DNA of 64,000 nucleotides from Spongospora subterranea f. sp. subterranea (lineage: Eukaryota > Endomyxa: Phytomyxea > Phytomyxea > Plasmodiophorida), in contig JAUGWO010000105.1 of assembly GCA_049724395.1 (NCBI GenBank), positions 38,857-102,856 of the forward strand, read 5' to 3'. Both the position numbers and the translations under genes were made by a program. How positions within the stretch are numbered: the stretch's first letter is position 1; the number at the start of each line of letters is the position of its first letter. Under the pieces are notes generated by a model that made no database searches, was not told the DNA's origin, and saw nothing but the letters and a program-made list of their open reading frames with translations. This document shows, in pieces, positions 40,301 to 51,293 of this stretch.

Positions 40301-43300
40301 ACTTTGACGTCTGCAGAATTTAAAACAACTATTGGCGGGATAATGATAGGAGGTGCGTAGGAAAACAGTATACTATTGGAAATCTGTCCTTTTACGTTGA
40401 CAGTTAAGGCCAAGTTTGCACCTTGACCGACAGGAACGGTGCATGTGATTTGCACATGATTGAGAACCAAATTAGTACTGGGGCATACTTTGCCTCCGAT
40501 TGTAGCATAGCCTGATGTCCCGAAGTTCACCCCAGCAATAGTGATTACGTCAACACCAGCAGTTGAAAACAGCGTTGTTGAGCCATTGAACGATGTAATT
40601 ACAGGACCGTTATAGGCGATGTTGACAGAATTACTCTTCTGGGAACCAAGAGATACTTGCACAGAAACCAACGAGCCTTCGCCTTGAGGCAACGTACAGA
40701 TAATGCGACTTTGATTTTGAAAAGAAACTGGGCAAATGCTTCCACCGACCTGAACTGTACTGAAAGTGCCAAAATCGCGGCCGTTCACCGTTATCGGAAC
40801 TTGACCCAACGTTGGAAACGAATTGCCTGTAACGGTTGATATTTGAGGGCCAAAATACGAGATAAGAAACGTCTCAGTTGATAGAAGCCCGTCGACCGAA
40901 ACGGTAACTGTTTCGTCGATTCCATTACCTTCAGGAAGAGTACAGTTGATTTGGGTGTGGGAATGTGCAATTACAGCACAATCGGATGTGCCAGCAATAG
41001 TGACAGAGATTACCGCCGATGGCGCCCCGAAGTTTAGACCATCGATTGTCATCATGGCATTTCCAGCAGTAGCAAACCTTGACGGTGATACCTGAGTGAT
41101 TGAGGGCGGTAGATAGGATATTTGGACTGAGCTAGATCGCTGGTTTCCAACAGTTATATACAGAGCAATAGCTTTCCCTGAGCCCGGTGGACACTTGAAC
41201 GAAACCTGTTTATGAGGCAGAAGGCCAATCACAGGTAACGAATTGGTCAGAAAACTGATTATCGCCAAAGAAGAATTTGGTCCAAAATTGTCCCCGTTGA
41301 CTGTGATGATAGTAGTTCCTTTGGAATCACATCCCGAGCTTGGAGTGAAAGAAGTTATTGAAGGCGGAATAAACGATATAGCATTGGATAATGTTGACGT
41401 TTTCGTAGGAATGGAACTCGTTCTAGTTATAGAAACGTTCAGATTCTGTCCAACTGAAGGCGCGATTTGGCACTTGATCAGACTTTGCGAATAGAAGGTG
41501 ACTGGGCAAGCAATTCCAGAAATGTCGACGAGACCGCTGGTGCCAAAACTCCGCCCAGAAATGGTTAATATGGAATTCGACGTGTTGGTTGAGAATAATT
41601 GTGGCGAAACAGACGACGCTGTTGGTGAAGTGAATTGCAATGCGGACGAATAAGTGGATTTTCCGTCGGCCGTGGTGAGTTTGAAGGTGCCATTGACGCC
41701 AGAGAGCGCTGGCGTGGTACACTTGACAACAGTATGAGTCCAACCATCGGCCTGGTCACAAAGTCAAACGGGGGCCAAGTAAACCGCATCAATTCTAACT
41801 CACCTGAATATTGCATGGGCTATTGCCATCAAGAAAAACGACACTTCCTGAAATGGATCCGAAACTTGAACCGGTGAGGGTAATTACCGTCCCCCCATTA
41901 GTATCAACAGAGGCTGGACTGGAACTCGACACCGAGGGCGAGCGGAAAGAAAAGTAAGACGACAAGACAGAACTGCGTCCTCCTTGAGGAACCTCTACTC
42001 TTACATCAAGATTGGTCCCGGATCCAGGAGCGACCTGACATTGCACTGCAGCATGCGAGAATACGCTAGATATGCAGCTAATACCGCCAATTGACCCAAA
42101 TCCAGAGGCTCCTAGACTAGAACCTTGAAATTGGACAGTCGTACCCTCGGTAGGTGAATTTGATGGGGAGACGGCCAATAAAACGGGAGCGCTGTATGCG
42201 AAAATGATATTCGTGTTAGAGATGCGGCCTAGAACGTTGACGAATACTTGAAGATCGTTTCCTTGCCCAGCCGGAGCGGCGCAAGTTATCCGCGTATGCC
42301 CAAGAGTTGGCCCAGACGCCGAAACACACTCGACGGCACTGTTCAACGTCGAATCGGTGGAATGGCGGAAGTACACCTTCCCCGTCAGGCCGAAATTGGA
42401 CCCGTCGACGACGATCGGATAGGTCCCGACAGTGGATCCGAAGAGTGGGGAGACGGTGGTAACGGTAGGAGCGAGGTAGTCGATATACACGCCAGCCAGC
42501 ACATTAGACTGATCGAAGATGGTAACAGTGGGAAAGAGCGAGACCCCCTCTCCAGCCGACATCACACACGTTAATCTCGTATGAGCCACAGTGACAATGA
42601 CGGATCCACACGATTTCGTCCCGATATTGACAGATACGACCCCGGAACCAACCGCACCGAAATTGACGCCGCTGATGGTGAGGGTTCCCCCGATCGTGGG
42701 CATGCCGACCGCATTGCTCGGGTAAGTCACTGATGTTAAAACTGGGGGATTGTACTTGTAGACTACGTTAGATTGGGATAACTGAGAATTGACAGTGATT
42801 TTAACCGTGGCTGAGGACCCATATCCTGAAAAGCAATGTCTTAGAAAAACCACGTATGGGGGACATTCAAAAGCAATGCAGTACCGGCAGGAATAACGCA
42901 TTTCAGAATTTTGTGCGGAGTGATAAACGCAGGTGACGAACATGTCCATTGGCCATCAAATAAGACACTGACTTTGGTGATATCGGAGCCGAAATCAGTT
43001 CCTGTTAGTGTGATGAATCCTCCGCCTGTTGTATTGCCACTTGAAGGAAAGATACTGGTGATCGACGGTCCCGCGTAAGAAAACGCAGAGCTGGCCGTTT
43101 GTCCCGAAGAATTGACGGTTAGTATTGAATTGATACCGGAAGCTATTGGACACGCGACGATTAACTGTGTCTGAGCACTGGAGCTAATTGTCGCTGCAAC
43201 ACCATTGATCTTGACGGTAGGACTAGTTCCGAAATTGGAGCCAAGCACCGTAAGCGAAACACTGCCATCTGTTTTCAACAAACTGGGATTAATACTTGAA

Positions 43301-43974
43301 ATCGACGGAACTGCAAATGAGAAAAGAACTGTGAGCTTTGAAGCTGGAATAATCGTATTCCAGATGAACAGGGGAACTGAAGTTCCTCCAGCGGAAGCGG
43401 GAATTTTAACAACAACCGTTTCAGGGAGCCCGATACTGTATTTTGGTGTTAACGGCGTTTGCGTATATGGCGCAAATTTGTCCCAATCCGGCCAATACTG
43501 TTTGGTGTTCGATACCACCGTCAGCGTCTGACCGTTCATTTGGAAAACTGGAGGGTACGTCCTTGTAAAAGCACTATTATAAAGTGTGAAATATCGCCCA
43601 ACAATAGTCACAACGTCGGTTCCGTCCGTTAAAAGCCCGGTTTGCTTGTTTGTACTGCGTATAACCATCAGATATTTGTTGTTTGCACTTTGAGTAGGTA
43701 CTGACCTCAACAAAACTGGTTTCATACAGTCGGCATAGTAATCTTTGTGACAATCGCCAAAAACTTGGCATTGTGCACCGCAGGAATACGTAACAAAGCG
43801 TTCAATAGTGCATGTATTCCATGAATAGGTCTCATTCCCTGCTGTTCCCGCAGTCTGCTTTGTACAATATCCACCAGGACCGAAATTTTCACATAAATAG
43901 TTGGGGGTTAAACAAACCCCAGGTTCACCATACTCAAGTATGCACGAAACAAGCACCGCCAATAACAGCCACAT
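31304..43974 (-). CDS. Giant IPT/TIG and GCC2/GCC3 receptor-like protein (copy 2)
   Basis: A paralogue of the gene at 2.5-14.5 kb with the same module order: signal peptide (MWLLLAVLVSCILEYGEPGV); an N-terminal Cys module (SCGAQCQVFGDCHKDYYADC) resembling a degenerate somatomedin-B domain; about 20 IPT/TIG domains (43.6-38 kb); about 20 GCC2/GCC3 Cys repeats (37.9-33.4 kb); an EGF-like Cys block near 33.1 kb; and a multi-pass membrane module (NSLFLIYPTVSSTILRLF, RPYIRKGDDRLHLFAQIEIF) ending in an acidic tail. A 59-base intron joins CVIPAG to YGSSATVKI near 42.85 kb. Unlike copy 1, the Cys-repeat and membrane parts are cut into many short exons. All frame changes examined fall at GT-AG borders, so the gene looks intact. 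Its role is inferred as a surface adhesion or sensing protein; the ligand is unknown. Confidence 0.8.
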
Positions 43975-44770
43975 TGTGGCGAGGTTACCGGCAGCGGCTT
44001 ACAGGAAAGTAAGTCGCGACAACGATGCGGTTGGTGAAGAAGAGGGTATACGGGCAGCTGGTTGGCGCCAGTTAGAGTAGCATTGGCCAGTTGAAGTGCC
44101 AATTTAACGGGTAGGTTGCCTGTAACAGGTCTCATAGTGGCCCTTCTTGTTCCTTTATTATGCACTGTCACAGTCAAGGGAATCCAGGGCGAACCTGATG
44201 CAACTTGTAGGTGAAGCTGATCACCACGATTATTTTTTGCTGATTTTTCCAGTTACCTTCTGCATAACGCTTTATTATACCTATCTGGAAGTCGCAAAAA
44301 TTTTACCCATAGCTCACAGCGTATTATCCATAAACCAATTTTATGTAGCAGCGTATTGTATGTAGGAGGGTTCCCTTACATATGAAATAGCGTATAAATA
44401 TCGTCTGAATCGAGGGGTTGAACTTTCTTATAATGTGTGTAGGTCGATATTTTAGATATAAGTTCAGCGATTATACCAATAATGTGCCCGTTGGCATCCC
44501 ATTAACCCCATCGATGTGTGGGCCTATAAATACTGTGACTTACAGTGATCTCTCTGTCATTTCCTGACTGCATTCATCCCATATTGCCACCTTATCGTCA
44601 TCATCATCCCACTAGGGTTCTTCTACTGTAATTCATTATCAGAATCAGCGCAACTTGTTCACTTTAGCCATTGGTTGTGATCTTTTGTTGGAGAGAAATA
44701 AGCAGACGTGCTTGATCCACACCAAATGGAACCTACAACCAAAGAGTCTGGCGTCCGCCATCTCAGCGCC
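43975..44770. other. Intergenic, divergent promoters
   Basis: About 800 bases between divergent genes (receptor copy 2 minus, disordered-protein gene plus). AT-rich, with no supported ORF and no repeat. It should contain both promoters; I cannot point to a specific element. Confidence 0.45.
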
Positions 44771-46372
44771 ATGTTCAATCAGAAATGTGCTGAACCATCT
44801 GGGCAGCAAAATGGGGATGTTGCTGATGTACAGCCTGAGACCCTTCATTTTTTTGTTTCGTAATATTGGTTCAGGCGAAATCAGAACCTTCGACGCCGTC
44901 GGTTAGCGAGCTTCGCGCAAGGCTTAGCTCATCGATCAAGCCGAATCAGCTGGCAATCCATAGACCGATTCACAGCTATAAAACTGATCAACAGGCTCCA
45001 AACAGATTGAGGTCATTGAACAACAGTTTCGATTTTGTACGACCTAAAACAGCAATCAGCCAACGTCTGATCGATGCCGTTGATAGGGCAACGGATCAGA
45101 TGGAGTCTCTAGTCCTACAGCGGCTGAGGATATTGATAAAGGAACCGACGCTCCATCAAAACCATTCGGGAAGGTGTTTGACAACACTCTACAGACGGTA
45201 TGGCGCAAGGCAGATCGCACACCAACACGGATTGATCACTATTTCCAGGGAATGTCACAAGAACATCAGCACCAAAGGACTGCCACCAGTGTTTCCGCCA
45301 TCAAATCCCAACTGAATTTAACCATGCCAATGATGCAATTCGGTATAATCAAAGACTACTCACGATGGAGGAACGGTTGACGAAGTGATGTGTAGGCGGG
45401 AAACCTTATGCTGGGAAGAAGGCAGCGTCATCGTTGGACATCACGAGCAGGGCTTTCACAGAGCCTAATAAGATTGCGGTGAAGAACGATGAGGTGATGT
45501 GGCGTAACCATAATGACTTCACCCAACTATAATTATGGACAACAGGACGTTGGAATGACATTTGCCTCTGATCCAGCTCTGTCAACATTATCGCCCGCTC
45601 AACCGTCGTTCTCTAATGAAATCTGTAGATAACCCCAGCTGACCTGCAATCTTTACAGACACATGTCCAAACGAGTATCGGATCTGCAATCTAAACTGGC
45701 CTTTAATCCTCTGATGCTTACTCCAGGTGAACACACGTATCATGCACTTGGGTTATTGCACTGAAACCGTCAATAGGGGCTCTGAATCGGGCTAGTTCGT
45801 TGCAGTCGAAATCAACGACAGTGCCAGTTGTGTGCCTGAACTTCAACCTGATAGCCAGCTAAATCGTCCGACCATCAGCAGAGGATCTAGAAGAGGGAGA
45901 AGCGTGGCCAAGTTCGCTTGCGATCAGCGTTCCAGCGCCACGATTGACGAAGTTGCTGAAATTGCGATATCGTTGGGGCAATCATCGGTGGAATGCGCGG
46001 TTGCGATCGACAGCAATCTGAGCATATCGTGTGAATCGATTGACGGTCCAGGCGACACTCTCACGAATAGCACAATGTCCCCCATCATCGAGAGCAGCAG
46101 CGAGTCGACGAAACCCGATTCGCCCAACGATGCAACGGGGGTTTCGACGGTGAAGAAGGACACAGACGTGGTTCAATGCGAGGCAAGCGAAAGCGAGAAG
46201 GTCCACGAAAGCGACGGCGACGAAAACGAGAACGTCTCAGGTGTCAAAGCGGAACTCATCCCGTAAGACACAATAGGTGGATGATGATCAACTAAAGTAC
46301 TGCTGCGACATTAGGTCAACAACTTCCCAAAGCGACGTTCTCGACAACAGCCAGGTTGGAACTACATTGTAA
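44771..46372 (+). CDS. Disordered protein with short exons, capping-protein-binding-like motifs
   Basis: Exon 1 is 44771-44827 (MFNQKCAEPSGQQNGDVAD), then a 47-base intron to 44874. Later exons, joined through 50-80-base introns, give SVSELRARLSSSIKPNQ, KGTDAPSKPFGKVFDNTLQT, GGKPYAGKKAASSLDITSRA, SKRVSDLQSKLAFNPLMLTP and NRPTISRGSRRGRSVAKFA, then an acidic Ser/Asp/Glu-rich exon and STTSQSDVLDNSQVGTTL before a TAA at 46370. The 'VSDLQSKLAFNP...PG' and 'RPTISRGSRRGR' stretches recall short motifs in capping-protein-binding actin regulators such as FAM21 and CapZIP, but that is only resemblance. Alternative splicing at 46369 (GTAAGG) could extend it into similar low-complexity exons up to about 46820. 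Confidence 0.5.
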
Positions 46373-47066
46373 GGAATCTGCTATCGAAAATGTTTTGTAA
46401 GACGGTTCTGCCTACTTTTTCATTGTTGTCCCCAGTGTCGGAAGTGAAGATGTTTCGGCAAATCGTTCAGAATCACAATCGTAAGACGCTGTTTATTCAT
46501 GATCTCTATATAACTGAAACAAAGGGAGCCCGCGAATTTGTTGGTGAACTCGGTGAACAGCCCTCCACAACCGATATCGTAGGTTTGCGAGGCAACGGAT
46601 GGTCGCTGATATTGATTTCAGTGTGGTTCAACCTCAGAGATCCCGACCCATCTGCTCAAACAGCAATTGCAGTTCCCCAACTGGAGCTCAATACCACTGT
46701 TGTTGACACGATCATGGTTGATAATGCCAACACGCCCATTAGGTACTCGGGACTCGGTCCCCGAACGTGCTCACTCAACTGCTTGTCCAACTATAGGATT
46801 GAAGACAGAAATTCGTAATATAATAGATCGCCTTAGTATCTTACTATCAACGCCTCCACTCTCAGTAAATAGTTTATTGGCAATCCCTCATACTTTATAA
46901 TGAAAAACAGAAACCATGTTGCCGAGTGATGTCTGTTTGCCCAATGTACAGCACCGTAATACATGCCATAGCGCATGCCATGGCGCTATGGGAACTATCT
47001 GTGACGATAGAACGGGACCTTGATGATGTCTGACTGGGGGTTGATATCGACCTGTCAACTCAACGG
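46373..47066 (+). other. Possible further exons or spacer
   Basis: Plus-strand segments such as VGSEDVSANRSESQS and EPANLLVNSVNSPPQP can be chained to the preceding gene with GT-AG introns of 60-70 bases, but the evidence is weak. No domain is seen. 46965-46990 contains a short direct repeat of CATGCCATAGCG-type sequence. Confidence 0.3.
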
Positions 47067-48233
47067 GTGTGCGATTTCGGTCGATGCACATTCCCGTCAC
47101 CCGATCCTAACGACGAAATGACACTGAATGGTTTGAGTAGCGCCATGGCGCCCACCACTTGCGCCCACGTCAACGTCGCCATGGCGTCCAAGGAGATCGC
47201 CACGCTGACCTTGCAGAAGATGGCGGCCAGCCGTGATCGGCAGGAGATGGCGGCGTGCGTTAACGGATTGGAACAGCGCTTGGCTACAGAAAACGCCAAG
47301 AACGATCTGCTGCAGCAACAGTAATAGGGTCGATTATCGTCAAACAATACAATAATCAATTTTCGATCAGGCTCCAGATAGAATCGGCGTCTTCAAAGCG
47401 ACTGTCTTCAGATAACGACGTACTTCGAACACAAATACATAAACTTCGCTCCGACACTGCAGCCAAAATCGAAACCCTGACTAAGCAACGAGATTGTGAT
47501 TCTGAGCAAAATGGTTTCGCCAAAGAGAACGAGAATTGTAAACCGAAAGGTGCTGTCGTAGTCGTTTTACGTCTTTGAATTCATTGGTCGTTTTCTAACG
47601 ATGAGATAAGGTGCGGATGGCGATCCGACTGTATGGGCTGAGATTGTCAATCTGGTATCGGCCGTTGATCCCGCCCTGGTCACGTCTCCCCAATCGCCAC
47701 GACGCGACTTCCGCACGTCGATATTAGAGTTGACATCCCAGCTGGTCAACGTCATCAGTCACCAACGACAACAGCTGGCGCTGAACAGCGTCAAATTACG
47801 CCAATCCAGAGAATCTGAGTGTCAGCTGATGGTTCGCTCGACAGCGTTGGAGCGGTCGTTCCGACAGATCCGAATGAAGCACTCGATTACAATCGCGTGT
47901 AATATCGCGTTGACTCGAAAACTATCAGATCAGAAGGGGGTTGTCGAGCAGATTCGCACCCTGGCGTGGCGCCATCAACAACCTCGTCCCAAGACGGACC
48001 ACACTCAGAAGGCTGACAAAGCGACACGATTGCTGGACCGGTAGCGCAATGATGAGGCTGCAGTTTTTGATCGCAGTTCTGATATTGCCTGGAAACTTAG
48101 GAGACCGGAGAAGGAAATCACGGTTCTGGACAAAGGTTTTGCCGTTCACGAAAAGCTGTTCCTGATGCAGAAGTTTCTGGACCAGCTCGCCGCTCAGGAG
48201 AACGCGAAGAAGGGGAAGGCCCTAGGAGCGTGA
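47067..48233 (+). CDS. Coiled-coil protein, function unknown
   Basis: Four exons. Exon 1 ends about 47322 with GLEQRLATENAKNDLLQQQ; exon 2 (from about 47371) gives SASSKRLSSDNDVLRTQIH and KIETLTKQRDCDSEQNGF; exon 3 (from about 47612) begins GADGDPTVWAEIVNLVSAVD and includes SILELTSQLVNVISHQRQQL; exon 4 gives EITVLDKGFAVHEKLFLMQK and ends KGKALGA before TGA at 48231. Introns of about 50-70 bases with GT-AG ends join them in one continuous frame. Heptad-rich helices dominate. The start is uncertain (47067 or the Met at 47119). It may be a cytoskeletal, ciliary or vesicle-tether type protein; none can be claimed. Confidence 0.6.
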
Positions 48234-48289
48234 CGTATAAGTAATCAAGAAAATACAGTTGTTGTTGGTTGTTATGACAATTGGGAGAT

Positions 48290-50046
48290 TTATATTATTG
48301 GTGGCATTAGCGCGCGCAAATCTCGGATAAAACCATCGACTTGCACATATCGCATTGTTTCATCGATCGCGACGTTTTTGTGAATTTCGCGCCCTTCCAC
48401 AGTGACGGCGATATCTTGACGATCATTGTCTATGTCGGAGACCTTGATATCGACAAAACTGCCGTTGATGCGAACCAAAAAACAGTGATCGGTGGCGTTG
48501 GTCTTGACAATATCGACACCGAGGCAGCGCAATATCAATCCCGTCGTCATGAAATTGTACTGGAATTTATCCTTCTGGATGACAGACGGTAGTTCATCAA
48601 CATCACATTGTAGAACGTTGGACGGGGACGTCGACGACGATAGCAGTAGACGTCCGGTTGCGCGATCAACGTCAATCGCCTGGGAGGTGTATTGACGGAC
48701 GTGGGCCAACAGGCGCGACGATTCGGTGCTCATCGCCAGGTCCAACAGAGCGATGAAGCTGACAACCGGAGAGACGTGGCCGGGCAAAGCCTCAAACTCG
48801 CCCCGTTTCACGATCAGGTACCTCAGGCAGGGACTGCATAGATTGATTCTGAGAGCTGCATTGGGCCAAAACCAATAGAGAATCTGGCGCGAGGATGTCA
48901 TGACAGGAACATCAGGACGTTTGTGGTAAAATTTACCTGAGTATCAGTGGCCGATGAATTATTGATCTGTGTGGCGTTCTCTTGCGCTTGCCTCCTTAGT
49001 ATACTGAACCGTACCGCGGCCACAACTTTGTCGATCCGATTGATCAGGTCGTGGAACGACGTCGCCAACGAGTCCGATAACAGCAACCGGCACGATTCAT
49101 TGTGGAAAATGAAACCCGACTGGCACATGACCGTCAACAAACGGTGACGAATATGAAGAGAAATCCTCTCCGCTTTACCTGTCTTGGTGAAATGATCCTT
49201 GCACCATCATCAGTGACCAATAAAAAATCCAGCTTCAGCAACGTCCAATGAACTCGCTGTTCTTCAGACTCAACAGAATCCTAAGCAGAAACTAAACCAC
49301 CCACCGACACCCAAATTGCCGACCAAACACTGACCGGTGACGCTTTAGGTGCCATTCTCAGCGATAAATTGAGGGTGTATCCCGCATGCGATCGTAATCT
49401 CACTTCACCTTGATGACACTCAATGATATGAACATGGTCAGGGGGGCGGGCTGACATTAAAGCGGTTAATATTCGGCAATGCAGGCGATACTTGCATGGG
49501 CCAACATCCTTCTGTAATATTGGTGTGGCCACAGGACCTATAAAGGAAATTTCAGGAAAGGACAATGTTATCTCGCCATGGAGTTGGCATGGGAATTTAC
49601 AAAACCTCGACAGGATTTCGGGAGCAGATAATACCCTAATTGTGATATGATATGGGATGATGTGTGAATATCCCATACAGGGTAGGCGAGGGCGGGACGG
49701 TTCTGGGAGAGATGGGAGGCGGTCTGGACCCAGGACTGATCGTAGGCGATCAGGCAGGAATGGGTCACCTCCGCCTGTTCAGGGGGTTAACAAACGGATA
49801 GCGTTTTGGGAGAAAATAGGGGAATATTACAGCATGACATTGAGCAGATCGTAATCTGCACCATCTTACGACAACGATTGTTTTTTGTAAAAGGGTCTGG
49901 GCCCAGATTAGGAATTTCAACAGGCTACGACGTTTTTCGAGAGAGTCTTCCTCCATTTCTATACTTTCAAGTACATCGTGAAATCCGGACGATACTGATC
50001 TGATACATGTCTGTAGCAGAATCGACAGCAATACATGTTTAGCCAT
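48290..50046 (-). CDS. MED14: Mediator complex subunit 14 (MED14/Rgr1)-like
   Basis: The N-terminal exon (50046 down) reads HDVLESIEMEEDSLEKRRSL then LLKFLIWAQTLLQKTIVVVR, the hallmark MED14 block in which a short repeat of leucines and 'ER/KR...LL.F....R..L..L.VLV+W' precedes the core. Following exons give RPALAYPVWDIHT (family: RAPIYDI), LLPEILSRFCKFP, a beta-rich stretch ending LNLSLRMAPKASP, EEQRVHWTLLKLDFLLVTDD (family: WRLL.IEILV) and an alpha/beta region to 48290. Introns of about 50-70 bases separate them. MED14 is the central scaffold of Mediator, linking head, middle and tail for RNA polymerase II. At roughly 500 residues it is much shorter than fungal or animal MED14 and covers only the N-terminal half. 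The divergent middle keeps the call short of certain. Confidence 0.7.
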
Positions 50047-50084
50047 AATCGACTGATTTGAGCAGAGATGTACGGCGTTGCGGC

Positions 50085-50640
50085 GATCAGGGGTGCAACC
50101 GGGTTGAGTCGGATAACATGAGTGGTTGGGTCGATAAGGTTGGGTCGGTCAAAGGGTGATCAGGGGTGCAACCGGGTTGAGTCGGATAACATGAGTGGTT
50201 GGGTCGATAAGGGTGGGTCGGTCAAAAGGTGATCAGGGGTGCAACCGGGTTGAGTCGGATAACAGGAGTGGTTGGGTCGATTAGGGTGGGTCGGTCAAAG
50301 GGTGATCAGGGGTGCAACCGGGTTGAGTCGGATAACAGGAGTGGTTGGGTCGATAAGGTTGGGTCGGTCAAAAGGTGATCAGGGGTGCAACCGGGTTGAG
50401 TCGGATAACAGGCGTGTTTGGGTTGATCAGAGATGCAGCCGGGTTGAGTTGACATCAGGTGCGGTTGGGTCGGTCAGAGATGCGGTTCCGTCGGTTAAGG
50501 GTGCTCAAGGGTGCAGCCGGGTTGAGTTCGACAATGGTGCGGTTGAATATGGTTTTGGGATGAAGGTTGTACGTTGAGTGCGTCAAAAGGGTTGAGAAAA
50601 ATTGGGTTGAGCGAGTATCAAGTGGGTTGATGGCACATCA
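50085..50640. repeat. 73-bp minisatellite, five regular units then decayed ones
   Basis: The block GATCAGGGGTGCAACCGGGT recurs at 50085, 50158, 50231, 50304 and 50377: exactly 73 bases apart each time. Sequence between copies differs at few positions (for example ACATGAG against ACAGGAG). Degenerate GGGTTGAG-rich units continue to about 50640. The array starts about 40 bases upstream of the MED14-like start codon. Confidence 0.95.
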
Positions 50641-50827
50641 CATGGGTTGAGTCAAATGGTGTCGCGATGGGGTTACGCCTGGGCCCCACATGTGGCTTGT
50701 GTGGTTTAATTATGGGAATGGTTGTTGATTGAGTTGGCCTAATATTAAGGCGAGCGGTTAGAAGTTTGCGATTAAGTAGATACGAGGGGTCAATGGTAAA
50801 TCAGGTAGCTCGAGTCGTGTAAGCTGT
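50641..50827. other. Short spacer before retroelement debris
   Basis: GT-rich sequence continuing the composition of the minisatellite; no gene. Confidence 0.4.
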
Positions 50828-51293
50828 CTAACCCGGCGACCGTTCGTGCCAGCAAGCCGACATATCGATAAGTGGGTTTGGTCTTTCCGTGCCATTCGCA
50901 GGACATTGCTCAATCGAATGAAAACCTCCACAGAGGTCGGCTTCGCGAAGGTCGGTAGTGGGAATGGGAGACTGTGGAACGACTGAGCGATGTGTATGAG
51001 TAGTGGGTGACCGGAACGATGTCATCTTCGAATAAAAGATCGTTGTTGCAGATATTATATAACCCAGCGGTTTGAAAGGGCTGCCTGTGCCCTCTGCCAG
51101 CATCAGCATGCGTTGCAGGTCGATCGGCAAGCCCAGCCGAAAATGGTAAACCAGTGTCGACTGCGTCCAGTCCACATCCTGTGCAACTGGAACGGTACCG
51201 GTCCGAACTAAGCAATGATTGCCCGGACAACGTCTCAATCTCTCCCTCCCTCGTACCTGACACCTTCACTGATCGCCTGAACCTCACCGTCAC
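50828..51293 (-). mobile_element. Inverted fragment of Ty3/gypsy gag region
   Basis: Minus-strand sequence matches the gag region of the neighbouring element (YHFRLGLPID and PQSPIPTTD recur on both strands, 50.9-51.2 kb and 51.98-52.2 kb). It is a fossil fragment in opposite orientation, placed against the left side of the main element. Confidence 0.7.

Noticed and set aside
49657-50577. Plus-strand ORFs over the MED14 start and the minisatellite
   Set aside because: One is antisense to MED14 exons, the other is repeat-encoded and changes with repeat number.
50085-50640. CRISPR-like array
   Set aside because: Units are contiguous tandem repeats with no unique spacers, in a eukaryotic context.
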